Assembly: GCF_027352905.1 (NCBI RefSeq)
Contig: NZ_DAIEIF010000029.1
Span: 1-64,000 of the forward strand
DNA length: 64,000 nt
Direction: 5' to 3'
Origin: Acidocella sp.
GTDB taxonomy: Bacteria > Pseudomonadota > Alphaproteobacteria > Acetobacterales > Acetobacteraceae
Below are positions 27,046-36,982 of this stretch, one piece after another. Made by a program: the position numbers and the translations under genes. The first letter of the stretch is position 1. Each line of letters begins with the position of its first letter. Under the pieces are notes generated by a model. The model was not told the origin of the DNA and did not search any database. It worked only from the letters and a program-made list of their open reading frames with translations.

Positions 27046-29829
27046 TCAGGCGGCGGTGGCGGCCTGCCGGGAGGCCGGGCCGACGGGAGGATCGTCCGGC
27101 GGCGGTTTCAGCGCCGCCAGCAAGGCCTGGCGGAGATGGGTCAGCTTGCGCTCGTTTTCCACCTTCATGCCGAACACGTCCTTGACGTAAAAGACGTCCA
27201 CGGCGCGCACGCCATAGGTGGTCACATGGGCGGAGGCAATTTGCAGCCCCTCCGCCGAGATCGCCGCCGTCACGTCGTGCAGCAGGCCGGGCCGGTCCCG
27301 CCCGTTCACCTCGATGACGGTGTGGCGGTTGGAGGCGCGATTATCCACCACCACCCGCGGCGGCACGTGGATGGCGCGGGTGCGGCCCGGCACCAGACTC
27401 TTGGCCGCCTTGCGAATCTCCGCTGCCAGTTTCAGCCGCCCGGTCAGCGCCTGTTCGATCACGGTGGAGAGCCGCGCCAGACGGTGCGGGGATTCGAAAG
27501 GCCCGCCGCTGGCGTCTTGAATCCAGAACGTGTCGAGCGCCATGCCGTTGGTGAGGGTGTGAATCCGCGCATCCACGATCGAGGCGCCGGCGATGGCGAG
27601 AGCGCCGCTGATGCGGCTGAACAGCCCGGCATGGTCGGCGGTATAAACCACCACCTCGGTCACGGCGCGCTCGGGCAGGGGTTCGGTCTGGATGGTGAGC
27701 GGCGCGTGGCGGGCATCGGCGTCCCGGATCATGCGGGCATGACGCTCGATGCTTTCCGGGTCGAAGCCCAGCCAATAGCTCGGATAGCCGAGGGAGAGAA
27801 ATTCCTCCAGCTCTTCCGGCCGCCAATCGGCCAGCATCGAGCCGACGATCTCCTTCACCCGGGCGATGCGCGCGTCGCGCTCCGTGGTGGAAAGCCCGCC
27901 CTCCAGCACCTCCGCCACGCGGGCGTAAAGTTCGCGCAGTAAGGTGGCCTTCCAGCCATTCCATACTTTGGGGCTGACCGCGCGGATGTCGGAGACGGTG
28001 AGGATCAGCAGCAGGCGCAGCCGCTCCGGGCTCTGGATCGTATCGGCGAGATCGAGAATGGTCTTGGGATCGTCGATATCGCGGGAGAAGGCGGTCTGGC
28101 TGAGCAGAAGGTGGTGGAGCACCAGCCAGGAGACCATCTCCGTCTCCTCCTGGTTGAGGCCGAGCGCGGGGCAGATGGTCAGCGCCAGGTCGGCTCCGAG
28201 CACGGAATGATCCCCGCCCCGCCCCTTGGCGATGTCGTGCAGCAGGAGGGCCACGTAAAGCGCGCGGCGCGATTGAATCTGGCCGATCAGCTCGGAGGCC
28301 ACCGGGGCGACATCCTTCAGCCGCCCGGCCTCGAGATTATTGAGGTTGCGGATGGCCTGGATGGTATGAACGTCCACGGTATAGACGTGATAGGTGTCGA
28401 ACTGCATCTGCCCGACGATGCGCCGCCAATCCGGCAGATACCGGCCGAGAATGCCGCTATCGTTCAGCACCGCCAGCCAGTCTGCGGAGGCGCGCTGGGC
28501 CGCCGGCATATCCTCATCGCCGCCGCAGAGCAGGTCGAGAAACAGGGCGGCCGCCTGCTTGTCGCCACGCAATTCCGCGCCGAGTGGGGCGGAACGGATC
28601 AGCGTGCGCCAGCCCAGCGGATGCAGGGAAAGGCCCCGGTTACGCGCCTCGATCAGGATGCGGAAGATCGAGGTCGGGTCAGTGGCCGGGTCATGACCGG
28701 GGGCGAAGAGAATCTGCCCGTCCGCCAGCACGAAACCGGCGCTGACCAGCGAGGCGTCGGCGGCGGGGGCGATGGCGGGCGGGCCCAGCGAGGCGCGGAT
28801 CAGCGCGGGCTCCAGCACGCCGGTGACCCGCGCCACCTCCCGCACCACGAGAAAATAATGGCGCATGAACCGCTCGACCCCGTTCTGGCGGCCATGGCGG
28901 GTATAGCCCATGCGCGCCCCCACCACCGGCTGAAGATCGAAGGTCAGCCGCTCTTCCGCCCGGCCGGAAATGTAATGGAGATGAAACCGCACCGTCCAGA
29001 GATATTCCCAGGCGCGCTTGCAGGCGCGCGCCTCGGTGACCGTGAGGATCCCGCCCCCCGGCGCGTCCGGCCCCACCAGCTCGGTCATGGCGAAGGTATT
29101 GAAAACGTAGCGGGCGAGCCAGTACAGCGTTTGCAGATCGCGCAGGCCGCCCTTGCCCTCCTTCACATTGGGTTCGACCATGAAAGGCGTCTCGCCGAAG
29201 CGCTTATGCCGCGCCGCGCGCTCGGCCTGCTTCGCCTGGATATAGGCCGAGGGGCCCTCAGCGGCGCAATCGGCCCGGAAGGCGGTGTGGAAATCGGCGA
29301 AAAGGGCGCGGTCCCCGGCGAGGCAGCGCGCGTCGAGCATGGAGGTGCGGATGGTGGCGTCGGCCTGGGCCTCTTCCAGGCATTGGGCCAGCGTGCGGGT
29401 GGCGTGGCCAACCTTGAGGCCGAGATCCCAGAGGAAATAGAGGATGAATTCCACCCCGGCCTTGAGCGAGGCGGAGGGCGAGGCGCTGGTGAGAAACAGC
29501 AGGTCGATATCTGAGAACGGGGCGAGGGTGGCGCGGCCATACCCGCCCGTGGCGGCCATGGCCAGCCGGTCCTTGGCCGCCAGGGGCAGGATGCGCAGCG
29601 TGTAGGCGTAGAGCCCGCCCAGGAGATCATCCATGAGCCTGGCGTGCAGCCGCGCCGCTTGCAGACCGTTGAGCCCATCCGTTTCGAAACAAGTCTGCAC
29701 GTGAGCCTGGAGGCGTCCCAGCTGGCGGCGGAAGGCGGCGAGTGCCTCATCGCGCGGCGGCGGGGCGTCCGCTTCCAGCAATTCGGCCAGGGCGGCGGCG
29801 ATGTCGGGCAGTTTCCGGGCGGAGGACAT
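27046..29829 (-). CDS. glnD: Bifunctional [protein-PII] uridylyltransferase/UMP-removing enzyme
   Basis: A 927-residue GlnD that uridylylates P-II (GlnB Tyr51, encoded at 6531-6869) when glutamine is low and removes UMP when it is high. The nucleotidyltransferase site GGYGR...FSDIDLL is at 95-110, the HD domain has LLHDIAKGRGGDHSV, and two ACT domains near the C-terminus contain YTADHAGLFSRISGAL and NGRDRPGLLHDVTAAI. The start is ATG 29829 (MSSARKLPD); a TTG nine bases upstream is less likely. It is 52 bases downstream of mutS on the same strand. Confidence 0.96.
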   Translation of the reverse strand: MSSARKLPDIAAALAELLEADAPPPRDEALAAFRRQLGRLQAHVQTCFETDGLNGLQAARLHARLMDDLLGGLYAYTLRILPLAAKDRLAMAATGGYGRATLAPFSDIDLLFLTSASPSASLKAGVEFILYFLWDLGLKVGHATRTLAQCLEEAQADATIRTSMLDARCLAGDRALFADFHTAFRADCAAEGPSAYIQAKQAERAARHKRFGETPFMVEPNVKEGKGGLRDLQTLYWLARYVFNTFAMTELVGPDAPGGGILTVTEARACKRAWEYLWTVRFHLHYISGRAEERLTFDLQPVVGARMGYTRHGRQNGVERFMRHYFLVVREVARVTGVLEPALIRASLGPPAIAPAADASLVSAGFVLADGQILFAPGHDPATDPTSIFRILIEARNRGLSLHPLGWRTLIRSAPLGAELRGDKQAAALFLDLLCGGDEDMPAAQRASADWLAVLNDSGILGRYLPDWRRIVGQMQFDTYHVYTVDVHTIQAIRNLNNLEAGRLKDVAPVASELIGQIQSRRALYVALLLHDIAKGRGGDHSVLGADLALTICPALGLNQEETEMVSWLVLHHLLLSQTAFSRDIDDPKTILDLADTIQSPERLRLLLILTVSDIRAVSPKVWNGWKATLLRELYARVAEVLEGGLSTTERDARIARVKEIVGSMLADWRPEELEEFLSLGYPSYWLGFDPESIERHARMIRDADARHAPLTIQTEPLPERAVTEVVVYTADHAGLFSRISGALAIAGASIVDARIHTLTNGMALDTFWIQDASGGPFESPHRLARLSTVIEQALTGRLKLAAEIRKAAKSLVPGRTRAIHVPPRVVVDNRASNRHTVIEVNGRDRPGLLHDVTAAISAEGLQIASAHVTTYGVRAVDVFYVKDVFGMKVENERKLTHLRQALLAALKPPPDDPPVGPASRQAATAA

Positions 29830-29881
29830 GGGTAACAAGCTAGATCAATCCCAGACAGGAAGGAACGCGGGAACACACGGA

Positions 29882-32494
29882 TCAGCCCCTGCTTTCCATG
29901 GGATCGGCGAGGACTTTCCGCGCCTCGTCGCGCAGGCGGTAGAGGCTGGCCAGCGCCTCGCGCGGCGAGAGCGCGTCCGGGTCGAGGCGGGCGAGGCTCG
30001 AGAGCAGGGTATCGCGCGCCTCGTCCTCCGGCGGGCGGGAGCCGGCCGCGAAGAGGGGGAGAGGCTGGGCCGCCATCTGCTGGCGTTCGGCGTTTTTCAG
30101 CAAGGCGTCGGCGCGGCCCAGCACCGCCTCGGGCACCCCGGCCAGACGGGCCACGTGCACGCCCCAGCTTTTTTGCGCCGCGCCCGCCACGACCTCATGC
30201 ATGAACACCACATCCCCGCGGAACTCCTTCACCCGCATCGTGTGGGATTTGAGGCGTGGCAGGGCTTCCGTGAGCTGCACTAGCTCATGGAAATGTGTGG
30301 CAAATATGGCGCGGCAGCGATTGCCGCCATGCAGGCTCTCCAGCACCGCCTGGGCGATGGCGAGGCCGTCGCGCGTGCCGGTGCCCCGGCCGATTTCATC
30401 GACGATGACGAAGCTGCGGGGACCAGCCTGATGGAGAATGGCGGCGGTTTCGGTCATCTCGACCATGAAGGTCGAGCGCCCGGAGGCGAGATCATCCGCC
30501 GCGCCGACACGGGAGAACAGACGGTCCACGAGGCCGAGCCGCATCGCCTCGGCGGGCACGGGCAGCCCGGCCTGGGCCAGGACCACCAGCAGCGCGTTCT
30601 GGCGGAGAAAGGTGGATTTGCCCGCCATGTTGGGGCCGGTGAGCAGCATCAGGCGGCGGGCGGAAGAAAGATCGCAGTCATTGGCGATGAAGGCGGCGCC
30701 GGGCGGCAGGGCCGCCTCCACCACCGGGTGCCGCCCCGCCCGGATGCAGAAAGCCTCGTCCTCGCTGAGGTCCGGGCGGACATAGCGGCCCGTGGCGGCG
30801 AGATGCGCCGCGGATTGAAGCACATCCGCGAGGGAGAGCGCCCCGGCGCAGCGGGCCAGCGCCTCGGCCTGATCCAGCACCTTCTGAACGAGCCAGGAGA
30901 AGACCAGCCTCTCCCGCGCGGCGGCGCGGGCGGCGGCCTCGGTGATGCGCCGGTCGAGATCGGCGAGCTGGGGGTGGGAAAAGCGCGCGCCATTGGCCAT
31001 CCCCTGGCGCAGCTGCAATTCCGGGCGTTCGCGCAAGGCTGCCACGGCCCCCGCCGGGGCTTCCAGCACATAGCCAAGCTGGGCGTGATGGCGGATTTTA
31101 AGGGCGGCGACGCCGTAATGCTGGGCGAGTTCGGCTTGCAGCGCGGCGATGACTTGGCGGGTGTCGTCGCGCAGCCGCCGCTCGGCGTCGAGTTCGCCAT
31201 CGAAACCGGGGGCGATGGCCCCGCCTTCCTCCAGGCGCAACGGAGCGGGCTCGGCGAGGGCGGCTTGCAGCGTGGCGAGCAGCTCTGGCGCCGGGGTGAG
31301 GGCGGTGGCGGCCTCCTCCAGCAACGCCGCGCCCGGGGGCAGGAGGGGCGCCAGGCTGGCCGCAGCCTCCAGCCCGGCGCGGATGGCGACGAGGTCGCGC
31401 GGGCCGGCGCGGCCGATGGCGATGCGGCCGAGGGCGCGCGCCATATCCGGCACGCCGCGCAACGCTGCCCGTACCGGCTCCGCTTGGCCGGAATCGCGCA
31501 GCAGCACCCAGCCCTGTTGCCGGGCGAGAAGCGGCGGCAGGGTATTGAGCGGGGCCGTGATCCATTCCGCCAGCAGCCGCGCCCCGGCCGGGGAGACGGT
31601 GCGCTTGATCGCGCCCAGCAGGCTGCCCGCCTCCGCCCCGCCCCGCGCCGCGGCCAGCTCCAGGCTGGCGCGGGTGGCGGCGTCCATGGCGAGCCGCCCG
31701 GCCAGCCCGGCGCTCACCGGGCGGGCGAGGCGCGGCGTCGCCCCCATCTGGGTCGCCTGGATATAAGCGAGAACGAGGGCGGCGGCGCGCGCCTCCGCGC
31801 CGGAAAAATCCCCGAACGCGTCCAGGCTGGCGGCGCCAAAGGCGCGGGCCAGCTCCCGCCGCGCTATCGCCTCGTCGGCGGTGGAGGCAAGGGCGAGGCG
31901 CTTTGCCTCCACCCGCCGGGCGGCAAATGACCCGAGGGGAATGTCCGCCGGGGCGAGAATTTCCGCCGGATCTAGCCGCCCAAGAATGGCGGCGAGCCCC
32001 TCCGGCCCGGCTTGCTCGGTTTCGAACTGGCCGGTGGAAATATCCGCCCAGGCGAGGCCAAACCGGCCCTCATGCGTGACGATGGCAAGGCAGAAATTGG
32101 CCCGGCCGGCCTCCAGCAGCGCCTCCTCGGTTAGCGTGCCGGGGGTGACGAGCCGCACCACCCCGCGTTTGAGCGGCCCCTTGGCGCCGCGCGCCCGGGC
32201 GGCGGCGGGATCTTCCAACTGCTCGACGATGGCGACCCGGAAGCCCCGGCGGATCAGCCGGGCGAGATACATCTCCGCCTGGACTACCGGCACGCCGCAC
32301 ATCGGCACCTTCTCTCCCTGATGCTGGCCGCGCGCGGTGAGGGCGATATCGAGCGCGGCGCTGGCGGCCACGGCATCGGCGAAGAACAGCTCATAAAAAT
32401 CGCCCATGCGGAAAAACAGGAGCGCGTCCTCATGCTCCGCCTTGAGAGCGAACCATTGCGCCATCGCCGGCGAGGCTCCCGCTGCATCCTTCAT
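29882..32494 (-). CDS. mutS: DNA mismatch repair protein MutS
   Basis: An 870-residue MutS that recognises mispairs and recruits MutL. The mismatch-wedge motif GDFYELF (Phe33, Glu35) is near the N-terminus. The Walker A GPNMAGKS (about 620-627), FMVEMTET, the Walker B VIVDEIGRGTGTRDG and ATHFHEL are all intact. ATG 32494 (MKDAAGASPAMAQW) is chosen because family proteins start shortly before the mismatch-binding domain. No clear ribosome-binding site is visible, so ATG 32464 is an alternative. MutL is encoded in the same window at 50022. Confidence 0.96.
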   Translation of the reverse strand: MKDAAGASPAMAQWFALKAEHEDALLFFRMGDFYELFFADAVAASAALDIALTARGQHQGEKVPMCGVPVVQAEMYLARLIRRGFRVAIVEQLEDPAAARARGAKGPLKRGVVRLVTPGTLTEEALLEAGRANFCLAIVTHEGRFGLAWADISTGQFETEQAGPEGLAAILGRLDPAEILAPADIPLGSFAARRVEAKRLALASTADEAIARRELARAFGAASLDAFGDFSGAEARAAALVLAYIQATQMGATPRLARPVSAGLAGRLAMDAATRASLELAAARGGAEAGSLLGAIKRTVSPAGARLLAEWITAPLNTLPPLLARQQGWVLLRDSGQAEPVRAALRGVPDMARALGRIAIGRAGPRDLVAIRAGLEAAASLAPLLPPGAALLEEAATALTPAPELLATLQAALAEPAPLRLEEGGAIAPGFDGELDAERRLRDDTRQVIAALQAELAQHYGVAALKIRHHAQLGYVLEAPAGAVAALRERPELQLRQGMANGARFSHPQLADLDRRITEAAARAAARERLVFSWLVQKVLDQAEALARCAGALSLADVLQSAAHLAATGRYVRPDLSEDEAFCIRAGRHPVVEAALPPGAAFIANDCDLSSARRLMLLTGPNMAGKSTFLRQNALLVVLAQAGLPVPAEAMRLGLVDRLFSRVGAADDLASGRSTFMVEMTETAAILHQAGPRSFVIVDEIGRGTGTRDGLAIAQAVLESLHGGNRCRAIFATHFHELVQLTEALPRLKSHTMRVKEFRGDVVFMHEVVAGAAQKSWGVHVARLAGVPEAVLGRADALLKNAERQQMAAQPLPLFAAGSRPPEDEARDTLLSSLARLDPDALSPREALASLYRLRDEARKVLADPMESRG

Positions 32495-32549
32495 GGAAAG
32501 GTAATTTAGCCGCGCCCCGCCCCGCAGGCCAAGAGCGGAAGAGCGGAAG

Positions 32550-34949
32550 CTAAACCCCATCCGGCATGCGCCGTGGCGAGGCCGTTTCCCGCGATGCGAC
32601 GAGCCGGGCGAAATCCTGCCCGCTCATCGGTTGATAAAACAGGAACCCCTGGGCTTGGGCGCAGCCATAGGAACGCAGCAACTCCGCCTGCGCCGCGGTT
32701 TCCACACCCTCCGCGGTCACCAGCATGTTCATCTGCTCGGCCAGCCGGATGATGGTCAGGACGATGGAATCGTCCCGGTCCTCCTCGCCGAGGTCACGGA
32801 TGAAGGAGCTGTCGATCTTGAGCTTGCCGAAGGGAAAGCGGCGCAGATAGGAGAGGGAGGAATAACCGGTGCCGAAATCATCCAGGGCGATGCGTACTCC
32901 GAGCCGGTGCAATTGGCGCAGCGTTTCCTCGGTCGGGCTGCCTGATTCCAGCATGGTGTTTTCCACCACCTCCAATTCCAGCCGGGAGGCGGGCAGGCCG
33001 GAGGATTTGAGAATGCCCGCGATGAGGGGAACAATCCTCGCCTCGCCGCTTTGCAGGGGGGAGAGATTGACGGCGACGGTGAGCTCAGGCGGCCAGGCGG
33101 CCGCCTCGCGGCAGGCCTCGCGGAGAACGAACTCACCGATCTCCTCCATTATTCCCCCTGCCTCGGCAAGGGGAATAAATTGCGCTGGCGGAATGTTGCC
33201 GCGTTCGGGATGGGTCCAGCGGAGCAGCGCCTCGGCCCCCGCGATGCGCTGATCCACCAGGTTGACGATGGGCTGGTAGACTACCGAGATCTCGCCCCGC
33301 GCCAAGGCCTGGTGCAGAGAGGTTTGCAGAACATGGCGGACTCGCATGGTCTCGTCCATTGCCGGGTCGTAGACGCGTACCGTGCCGCGCCCGTCTCCTT
33401 TGGCGCGGTAGAGGGCGAGATCGGCATTCTTCAAAAGTTGAGTGGGGGTGGAGCCGTCAACCGGCGCCATGGCGATGCCGACGGAGATGCCGATCTGCAG
33501 GGTCTGGCCGTCGAACCGAAATGGGCGGCTGACCCTCTCGATGATGCGGCCGGCGACGGCTAAAGCCTCATCGATGTCCGTGGTGAGGACGATAATGGCG
33601 AACTCATCGCCACCCAGCCGCGCGGCGATGTCGAAGTCGCGGATGCAGCTGCGCAGCCTCTCCGCTACGGTGACCAGCAGGGCATCCCCCATGGCATGGC
33701 CGAGCGTGTCGTTGATGGCCTTGAACTCATCGAGATCCATGCAGAGCAGGGCGAAACCCGCCTCATGGGCCGTCTCGCAGAATTGAGAGAGGGTTTCCGA
33801 GAACAACACCCGGTTGGCGAGGCGGGTCAGGCTGTCGTGGCGGGCGAGAAAGGAAATATGCTCCTGCTGGCGGCGCTGGCGGGTGATGTCGGAACCGACG
33901 CCATGATAGCCGCTGAAGCGGCCCTGCCTGTCGAGTATGGGCTTGCCGGTCAAGGACCAGTAGCGCTGCTCGCCGTCCAACACGACCGGGACGACGAGAT
34001 CGCGGAACGGAGCGCGATCCGCGATGGCTTGCCGCAGGCGGTCCAGAGCCGAGCCCGGCAAACTATCCCGCAACGCTTCCTCTCCCAGCAGGGCCTCGGG
34101 AAACCGGCCCCGCAGGCTCTCCGCCGGGCGGCGTGCCACTTGCACCAGGCGCTGGCTGGCGGGCTGCATCTCCATTTGCGCGTTGGTTTCCCACAGCCAG
34201 TCGGAGGCGTTTTCCTCGAAGTCGCGCAGCAGCAGCCGGATAAGCTCGGCGTTTTCCTCGAGACGGATGGCGCTGATCGCCCGCTCGTTCATCCGCCGGT
34301 TGAGATAGAGGATGCAAAACCCGGTGAGCCCCGCGAAAGCCAGCAGATCGCTGATGGCGTAGATATCCGGGTTGAACAGCACCAGGCTGAGCAGGGCGCC
34401 CAGCGACATCGGCGCCCAGAAGGCGATGGCGCTGGCAGGGGGGGAGACGAGAACGGAGGTGGAGATGCTGCCGACGGCGATAGCGTAGAGCAACGCCCGC
34501 TCTTCCGCCGGGCTGGTCTGCATGAGCAAAATGACGAGGACGCCCCAAAGCACGCCCAGGCCGAAAAGGAGACCGCAGGCGACACGAAAATAACGCCGCG
34601 CATCTGCGCCTGAGGCGTCACTCCGGCGGAGCCAGCGCCAGCCATGCCAAATAATGAGGGTATATATACAGGCGAGCCCGAGCAAGACGCTGTTACGGTA
34701 AAAACCATATGGGTTGTGGCGAAAATAGAAAAAAAGGAGCCCGAGCGTGGTAAGGCCCATCACGGAAATGGCGCGGATGACGTAGCTGAAATCCCTCGCC
34801 TGGTCGAGAAACAACCTTTGGCTGAACTCTGGCGGGATATGAGAGACCAAAGATAACCGTTCAAGCATCTTACGCCACCGCCGCCGCAAATTTCCCAGCC
34901 AGGAACGGCTTTGCGTCTCGGAAGCAGAATGGGGAAACGAATCGGTCAT
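32550..34949 (-). CDS. Membrane PAS-GGDEF-EAL cyclic-di-GMP signalling protein
   Basis: A protein of about 799 residues with some six N-terminal membrane helices forming a sensor, a PAS domain (WLWETNAQM...YWSLTGKPILDRQGRFSGYHGVGSDIT), a GGDEF domain and an EAL domain. The GGDEF site is RLGGDEFAI with an allosteric I-site RDFD five residues before it. The EAL site has EALLRW, DDFGTGYSS and KIDSSFI. Both catalytic domains look active, so it could make or degrade c-di-GMP. ATG 34949 (MTDSFPHS) is used; GTG 34985 is possible. It ends 55 bases upstream of mutS, without obvious functional linkage. Confidence 0.92.
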   Translation of the reverse strand: MTDSFPHSASETQSRSWLGNLRRRWRKMLERLSLVSHIPPEFSQRLFLDQARDFSYVIRAISVMGLTTLGLLFFYFRHNPYGFYRNSVLLGLACIYTLIIWHGWRWLRRSDASGADARRYFRVACGLLFGLGVLWGVLVILLMQTSPAEERALLYAIAVGSISTSVLVSPPASAIAFWAPMSLGALLSLVLFNPDIYAISDLLAFAGLTGFCILYLNRRMNERAISAIRLEENAELIRLLLRDFEENASDWLWETNAQMEMQPASQRLVQVARRPAESLRGRFPEALLGEEALRDSLPGSALDRLRQAIADRAPFRDLVVPVVLDGEQRYWSLTGKPILDRQGRFSGYHGVGSDITRQRRQQEHISFLARHDSLTRLANRVLFSETLSQFCETAHEAGFALLCMDLDEFKAINDTLGHAMGDALLVTVAERLRSCIRDFDIAARLGGDEFAIIVLTTDIDEALAVAGRIIERVSRPFRFDGQTLQIGISVGIAMAPVDGSTPTQLLKNADLALYRAKGDGRGTVRVYDPAMDETMRVRHVLQTSLHQALARGEISVVYQPIVNLVDQRIAGAEALLRWTHPERGNIPPAQFIPLAEAGGIMEEIGEFVLREACREAAAWPPELTVAVNLSPLQSGEARIVPLIAGILKSSGLPASRLELEVVENTMLESGSPTEETLRQLHRLGVRIALDDFGTGYSSLSYLRRFPFGKLKIDSSFIRDLGEEDRDDSIVLTIIRLAEQMNMLVTAEGVETAAQAELLRSYGCAQAQGFLFYQPMSGQDFARLVASRETASPRRMPDGV

Positions 34950-35345
34950 AGGAAGGCGAGAGGCTTTTCGTGCAAAAAATAACACCCCGCGCCGGGTAAG
35001 GGACGCAACCTCCCGTAATATATATTTTTTTGGAAATTGCCACCGTTAATTGATTAATTACCGCTTGCTGGCGCTTCTGGTCATGCCAGAGTATCGAAAG
35101 CGTTTTACTTTGTAAACGCGGCGAAAATTGTAACGATAAAAAAATGTGGGTGCCTTTCATATTCATAGAGGTAAAGGCTTTATCAGAGTTTTTTTACGCC
35201 ATGGACGAAGCGGAAAGAATAGCCCATCCGCCGGCCGGGTTTTACTTTGAAGTTTTTCAATCATTTATCGAGAGTTTTCTCTACATATTTTTGGGAAATT
35301 CGTTTCTACTCTCTCCCGTTTCCTCTTATAAAAAGGAGTTTTGCC
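34950..35345. other. AT-rich intergenic region
   Basis: About 400 bases that are strikingly AT-rich against the GC-rich surroundings, with A/T runs near 35019-35032 and 35134-35142. The palindromic TTAATTGATTAATTA is at 35046-35060. An imperfect inverted repeat GCGTTTTAC-TTT-GTAAACGC is at about 35099-35118. Short open frames here lack family features. It probably holds the regulated promoter of the downstream acyltransferase gene and may be a site for a xenogeneic silencer. AAAAAGGAG at 35331-35339 is the downstream gene's ribosome-binding site. Confidence 0.55.
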
Positions 35346-36071
35346 TTGAGCACACTTAAATCTCACACCGCCGGGCTGGTACGCGGCGAAATGATGCGCC
35401 AATCCCCCAGCGGGCTGACGGCCCGCCTGGCTCTGGATGAGCAAACGAAAGCGGATGCCTATGCGATCCGCCATGCGAGCTATCTGGCCGGCGGCTATAT
35501 CGATCCGATGCCGGGCGGCTTGTTTTCCGACGCGGATGATTTGCGGCCCAATAACCGCTCCGTCGTCATCTACCGGCACAATCGTCCCGTGGCCTCGGTG
35601 CGCATGTCGGTCTACGATCGTGATCGCGGCCTCGCCGGGTTTGACGAAATTCCGGCCTCGCGCATATTTCCAGACGAGGTGGCGGCGCTGGCGGATGAGG
35701 TAGCGACCGGCCGGCCAGCCAAATTCATCGAGATCAACCGGCTGGTGCGTCACCCGGATTTCGCCACGGATTACGAGCTGGTCTTCGTTCTTTACCGCTT
35801 CGTCGGGTTTTTCGTTGCGGAGGAAAAGGCGGATATGACGCTCTCCTGTGTGCGGCGCAACCATACGCCGTTTTATAAACGGCTTCATTTCGAGTATGTC
35901 GCCGGGCCGCGCCGCTATGCCGGAGTGAAATTCGAGACCAATTTGATGCGCTGCCCCAACTCCTCCTATGCCAACGTGCTGAAGGATATTCCCGTGGTCA
36001 ATGCCGGGGCCGGTCCTGGCAGCGCCTATGCCGGGTTGCTGCGGGGCGAAACCGTGCGGGTCTTCGCCTGA
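35346..36071 (+). CDS. N-acyl amino acid synthase-like (FeeM/GNAT fold) acyltransferase
   Basis: A 241-residue protein of the FeeM/autoinducer-synthase-like GNAT group. It contains IRHASYLAGGYI, VASVRMSVYD, the helix with KFIEINRLVRHPDF and the block ADMTLSCVRRNHTPFYKRLHFE. Family members join acyl-ACP to an amino acid or related amine. Translation most likely begins at TTG 35346, because AAAAAGGAG lies seven bases before it; an upstream ATG 35247 would add a non-conserved AT-rich leader. It is followed 62 bases later by a membrane methyltransferase. The substrate is unknown. Confidence 0.75.
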   Translation: MSTLKSHTAGLVRGEMMRQSPSGLTARLALDEQTKADAYAIRHASYLAGGYIDPMPGGLFSDADDLRPNNRSVVIYRHNRPVASVRMSVYDRDRGLAGFDEIPASRIFPDEVAALADEVATGRPAKFIEINRLVRHPDFATDYELVFVLYRFVGFFVAEEKADMTLSCVRRNHTPFYKRLHFEYVAGPRRYAGVKFETNLMRCPNSSYANVLKDIPVVNAGAGPGSAYAGLLRGETVRVFA

Positions 36072-36133
36072 CCCTTCGCATCCCGCCGGCCTGGCTGAAA
36101 AAAACTCAATCATATTCACCAAAAGGTGCCAAA

Positions 36134-36694
36134 ATGCATATCATCTCCACGAGTCTCACGATCTCCGACGCCTCCCTCTGCTTTGCCGCCTTCTCCTGGG
36201 GGGTGAAAAAGCATTTCCGCTCCACCGGTGCGATGCCGCTGGGCATGAAAATCACCAGCCTGCTCAGCTTGGCTTTATTCGCCGCGTTTCTCTGGCGCGC
36301 CGCCCAGGGCGTATCCTTCACTTGGGTCCTCGCCATCGCCTTGTTCAGCGCCTCGCTCGCGGTATTCGCGGCTGCCATCGCCGCCAGCCGCCGGACACCG
36401 CCCACACTGGCTTTTGACACGGACCGCCCGGCTTTTCTGTTGCAAAACGGTCCCTATCGTTTCGTCCGGCACCCCTTTTATCTTGCTTATGTCCTGTTTT
36501 GGCTGGGCACCGCAGCGGCAACGAACGGCTGGCTGGGCTGGCTCGCTCCCGCCGTGATGACCGCTCTTTATATCGAGGCCGCCGCGCGCGAGGAGCGCAA
36601 ATTCGCCGATTCCAGCCTGGCCCAGGCCTACCGGGCCTATCGTATCCGGGCCGGCATGTTCTGGCCGCGGCCGCTGGCGCTGCTCGCCGGTTGA
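36134..36694 (+). CDS. Isoprenylcysteine carboxyl methyltransferase-like membrane protein
   Basis: A 186-residue integral membrane protein with about four helices. It has the ICMT/PEMT-type SAM-binding C-terminus: GPYRFVRHPFYLAYVLFWLG, then AAREERKFADSSLAQAYRAYRIR. Such proteins methylate lipidic carboxylates, amines or phospholipids. AAGGTG precedes ATG 36134. Because it directly follows an N-acyl amino acid synthase-like gene, esterification of an N-acyl amino acid carboxylate is a reasonable but untested idea. A bidirectional terminator closes the unit. Confidence 0.75.
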   Translation: MHIISTSLTISDASLCFAAFSWGVKKHFRSTGAMPLGMKITSLLSLALFAAFLWRAAQGVSFTWVLAIALFSASLAVFAAAIAASRRTPPTLAFDTDRPAFLLQNGPYRFVRHPFYLAYVLFWLGTAAATNGWLGWLAPAVMTALYIEAAAREERKFADSSLAQAYRAYRIRAGMFWPRPLALLAG

Positions 36695-36743
36695 AAAGCC
36701 GCCTGGCCGGGGGCGCAAGACCGTCCCCGGCGTGAGGCCAACG

Positions 36744-36771
36744 AAAAACCCGGCCTTCGCCGGGTTTTTTT
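36744..36771. terminator. Bidirectional intrinsic terminator
   Basis: AAAAACCCGGC and GCCGGGTTTTT pair around the loop CTTC and are flanked by A- and T-runs, so it can stop transcripts from both sides. It serves the membrane methyltransferase on the plus strand and rpmJ on the minus strand. Confidence 0.88.
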
Positions 36772-36793
36772 GAAAATCACAGGAAGAGCCAGC

Positions 36794-36919
36794 TCAGCCC
36801 TGGCGGGCCTTCATGCGCGGGTTCTTCTTATTGATGACGTAAACCCGGCCGTGACGGCGGACGACGCGGCAGTTCTTGTCGCGAATCTTCGCGGATTTCA
36901 GGGAGTTGCGGATCTTCAT
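36794..36919 (-). CDS. rpmJ: 50S ribosomal protein L36
   Basis: A 41-residue protein with [20 protein letters not shown], then [21 protein letters not shown], the alphaproteobacterial L36 form. It has the single Cys of the zinc-less C- type instead of the four-ligand zinc site. It stands alone on the minus strand, with the bidirectional terminator 23 bases after its stop. It binds 23S rRNA in the large subunit. Confidence 0.95.
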   Translation of the reverse strand: MKIRNSLKSAKIRDKNCRVVRRHGRVYVINKKNPRMKARQG

Positions 36920-36982
36920 CACGGGTCTCGGGGTTGGAAATGGAACAATGGGTGGCCGATATGCCGCCCTGGCGCGCGCCTG

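Noticed and set aside
35144-35359. A 71-codon open frame in the AT-rich leader on the plus strand.
   Set aside because: It overlaps the ribosome-binding site and start of the acyltransferase gene, has no ribosome-binding site of its own and no recognisable features.
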